From Myxococcales bacterium (GTDB taxonomy: Bacteria; Myxococcota_C; UBA6777): a DNA stretch of 6,931 bases. The stretch spans positions 16,639 through 23,569 of the forward strand of contig JALTMC010000072.1 in NCBI GenBank assembly GCA_027005175.1, in the 5' to 3' direction. Positions 4,981 to 6,931 of the stretch are shown here, one piece after another. Made by a program: the position numbers and the translations under genes. The notes beneath the pieces were generated by a model. It was not told the origin of the DNA and did not search any database. It was given only the letters and a program-made list of their open reading frames with translations. Position 1 is the first letter of the stretch. The number at the start of each line of letters is the position of its first letter.

Positions 4981-6931
4981 TTAATCGTGAGAAGCGGAAG
5001 TGAGAGCTTCCTGCTGGCTACCCTTTTTTTTGAGTGGGATGGACAGGAGATAGAGTAGTATGGCAAGGAATAGCAAGCTCGATAAGCCGCTGATAAAAGA
5101 AAATAACTCCAGGAATCCTCCTAAGATGGCTCCCAAAATATTCGATCCCAGTGCTCGTGAGGCGCCTTTGGTTTGGCGAAATGAACCTGCAAAGATCAGT
5201 CCTGCAAAAAAGAGGGGAAGACTGTAGCATAGGGTGGCTAGAGGCCCTCCCATTGGCATCGCTGCCATGAGATTGATCGGGATGATCGCGCCTGCGATGA
5301 GGCTGAGGATAAGCAGTCCGTAGATCCAATGGATTTTGATTAAGTTGGGCCAACGACTGGCTAGAAAGTTTGCGAGTAGAATCAGCAGTAAGATGCCTGT
5401 AATGACCCAGGCATTGACAGACCAAGTTGTACCAAAAACACGCGCCAGCTTGCTTACGTTGTGCACTTCAACCAAGAGGAATCCTGCGCCAAGGAAGAAG
5501 AAATGACGATCGAGTAGCTTACCTTCTGTGCGAAACTCTTTTCTTCGCAACATAATGAGGAGGAGAAAAAAGACTAACATCGCCAAAAATGTAGCAAGAA
5601 TCATCATTGGGATAGGTATCTGATGCTTTTCAACAAAAAGGTAGGGCCAGTCATCGGTGGAGGGAGGTGTTTTTCGTTTAGAGTTGGGGTGCCAGAATGT
5701 AAATGCGTTAATGGGGCGCCAGCTGCTCAAGAATTTTGCTGTATGTTTTTTTAGCTTTGCATCCTCTGTTACAAAGTAATGTGCGCGGATGATCTTTCGG
5801 GAGCCCATGGCATGGAAACCTTTGGGGGGAAAGCCGAAAGCCTTGCGTAGATTTTCACCCAGGCGTGTCACAACCCAAGGTTGCGAAGCCCAGAAAGAGA
5901 GGTAGAGAAGACCAGAGGGTTTTAATAGGCGTTTGCAAGAGCGGAGGCTTTCGATAGTGTAGATATAATTGTCTAATCTTACATTGGTATAGCTCGAAAG
6001 GCTGGTGTGCGAATCAAGGTGACTCATGATGATGAGGTCAAATCGTTCTGATGTTGTTTCAACAAAGTGTCTCGCATCGTCGATAACAACCCTCACATGT
6101 GGACTGCTATAAGGGGCATCCGGATGAAGCCGTTTGCCGATCTTGTAGATTTGAGGATCGATCTCCACAACCACAACATTCTTGACTCCCATGTGCAGAG
6201 CAGCGGCGGCATCATTGCCAGCTCCTCCACCAATGATAAGAACTTTCTTTGCATGGGGTTTGAGCATATGAGGTGTGAGCCAACGATCGAAGATCTTGCT
6301 TCGAGCTTTGGAGGCAAAGGAGTGAAGATTCATGTAGCCTGTGCTGTTCACAAGCACTCTGTACTTTTTCTTGGACATCTTAACGACTTCCAGTTTTTGG
6401 TACGGAGACCACACCGTCAAGTGCTGAGGAAGCAAGATGGTGACGACAAGCACTGCACCAGCCAAAACACCGATTCGCGATGGCCAACCTGTGAGAAATG
6501 GGATCGTTCCCACTAGAATTACGAGAAACCACAAGAGGGGAGGGAGGGCAAAGTAAGACACCAGAGAGAAAGCAAGGATCCCTACCAAGCTACCAGCAAC
6601 ATTCCATGAGTAAGCCTGTAGCCGATGTTCTGGGCCAAAAGCATCAATATCCTTTCCAAGGAACTGAGCATAGCCAAAGAGAACAAACATGCTGGCAGAG
6701 AATAAAGAGAAGGTCCAAAGTAAGCCCACACCCAGGTGAGTTAAACCCACAAAATCTTCCGATGGGCGATCCCCCATGAAGATAGTACCTTGAAAGTTAG
6801 AGAGCGCCTGAGATGCACTTTGTGGCCCCCAGGTCCAACCTGTCTGAGCTGAAATTCCGACAGCACCGATCACACATACAAGAACAAACAAGGAAGCCGT
6901 TAAGCGGGTTTTGTGCTTGGAGAAATAAAAA
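4981..6931 (-). CDS. Multi-TM membrane protein with spermidine-synthase-like SAM-binding domain, N-terminus missing
   Basis: The frame stays open to the window's right edge (reading FYFSKHKTRLTAS before TTG 6891), so the start lies outside. Counted from that TTG, residues 1-155 hold several TM helices and the motif NVAGSLVGILAF (97-108). Residues about 165-335 form a Rossmann methyltransferase / aminopropyltransferase-like domain with the SAM-binding loop GGGAGND (221-227), acidic EIDP (243-246), DDAR (271-274) and FDLI (284-287). Residues 414-420 read DDWPYLF, typical of this group. Residues 428-447 and 460-617 hold C-terminal TM helices including NILGAILGGFLE (584-595). The layout matches bacterial membrane-bound spermidine-synthase-like proteins. 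The aminopropyltransferase gatekeeper pattern DxxDPxGP is absent; the site reads SHLDSHTSLSSYTNVRLDNYIYT, so true spermidine synthase activity is doubtful. Substrate unknown. It converges on the TIM-barrel gene across the 45-bp duplication. Confidence 0.88.
   Translation of the reverse strand, partial: FYFSKHKTRLTASLFVLVCVIGAVGISAQTGWTWGPQSASQALSNFQGTIFMGDRPSEDFVGLTHLGVGLLWTFSLFSASMFVLFGYAQFLGKDIDAFGPEHRLQAYSWNVAGSLVGILAFSLVSYFALPPLLWFLVILVGTIPFLTGWPSRIGVLAGAVLVVTILLPQHLTVWSPYQKLEVVKMSKKKYRVLVNSTGYMNLHSFASKARSKIFDRWLTPHMLKPHAKKVLIIGGGAGNDAAAALHMGVKNVVVVEIDPQIYKIGKRLHPDAPYSSPHVRVVIDDARHFVETTSERFDLIIMSHLDSHTSLSSYTNVRLDNYIYTIESLRSCKRLLKPSGLLYLSFWASQPWVVTRLGENLRKAFGFPPKGFHAMGSRKIIRAHYFVTEDAKLKKHTAKFLSSWRPINAFTFWHPNSKRKTPPSTDDWPYLFVEKHQIPIPMMILATFLAMLVFFLLLIMLRRKEFRTEGKLLDRHFFFLGAGFLLVEVHNVSKLARVFGTTWSVNAWVITGILLLILLANFLASRWPNLIKIHWIYGLLILSLIAGAIIPINLMAAMPMGGPLATLCYSLPLFFAGLIFAGSFRQTKGASRALGSNILGAILGGFLELFSFISGLSSLLFLAILLYLLSIPLKKKGSQQEALTSASHD

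Noticed and set aside
6067-6516. Plus-strand open frame of 149 codons opposite the methyltransferase-like gene
   Set aside because: It is antisense to the conserved SAM-binding motifs, and its composition looks like a shadow frame.

Overview
This window looks like chromosomal DNA of a Gram-negative bacterium. It has moderate G+C, a candidate lipoprotein, Sec-type signal peptides and generous intergenic gaps. The gene styles (Arg-rich lipoprotein with a glycine-rich membrane hairpin, secreted sugar-hydrolase-like protein, multi-TM spermidine-synthase-like protein) remind me of uncultured Myxococcota or other 'Deltaproteobacteria'. That placement is an inference with low confidence, because the window has no rRNA or other phylogenetic marker. 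I see no integrase, transposase, phage gene, tRNA or CRISPR array.

Layout: (1) 1-621, plus strand: the C-terminal part of a type I phosphodiesterase / nucleotide pyrophosphatase, cut by the left edge. (2) 622-862: a convergent intergenic region with hairpin potential and an imperfect direct repeat. (3) 863-2198, minus strand: a probable two-gene unit, a non-haem bacterial ferritin followed 55 bp later by a small membrane-anchored lipoprotein of unknown function. (4) 2199-2640: a divergent intergenic region with a 3-copy degenerate tandem repeat in the ferritin leader and a larger dyad on the other side. (5) about 2641-4869, plus strand: a large exported protein with an N-terminal beta-sandwich-like domain and a TIM barrel carrying a GH18-like D-G-x-x-x-D-x-E signature. 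(6) 4870-4980: a convergent intergenic region made almost entirely of a perfect 45-bp tandem duplication. (7) 4981 to the right edge, minus strand: a membrane protein with an internal SAM-binding spermidine-synthase-like domain flanked by TM helices, cut at its N-terminus.

The genes do not form an obvious shared pathway. The ferritin-lipoprotein pair is the only likely co-transcribed unit. The others are single genes in convergent or divergent arrangement. I found no convincing new multi-gene system.

The most useful observation is at the start of the TIM-barrel gene. No in-frame start is convincing, but dropping one G from a GGGG run at 2705-2708 joins an upstream ATG (2685) to the reading frame and gives a textbook signal peptide. 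This suggests either a sequencing indel or a real frameshift.
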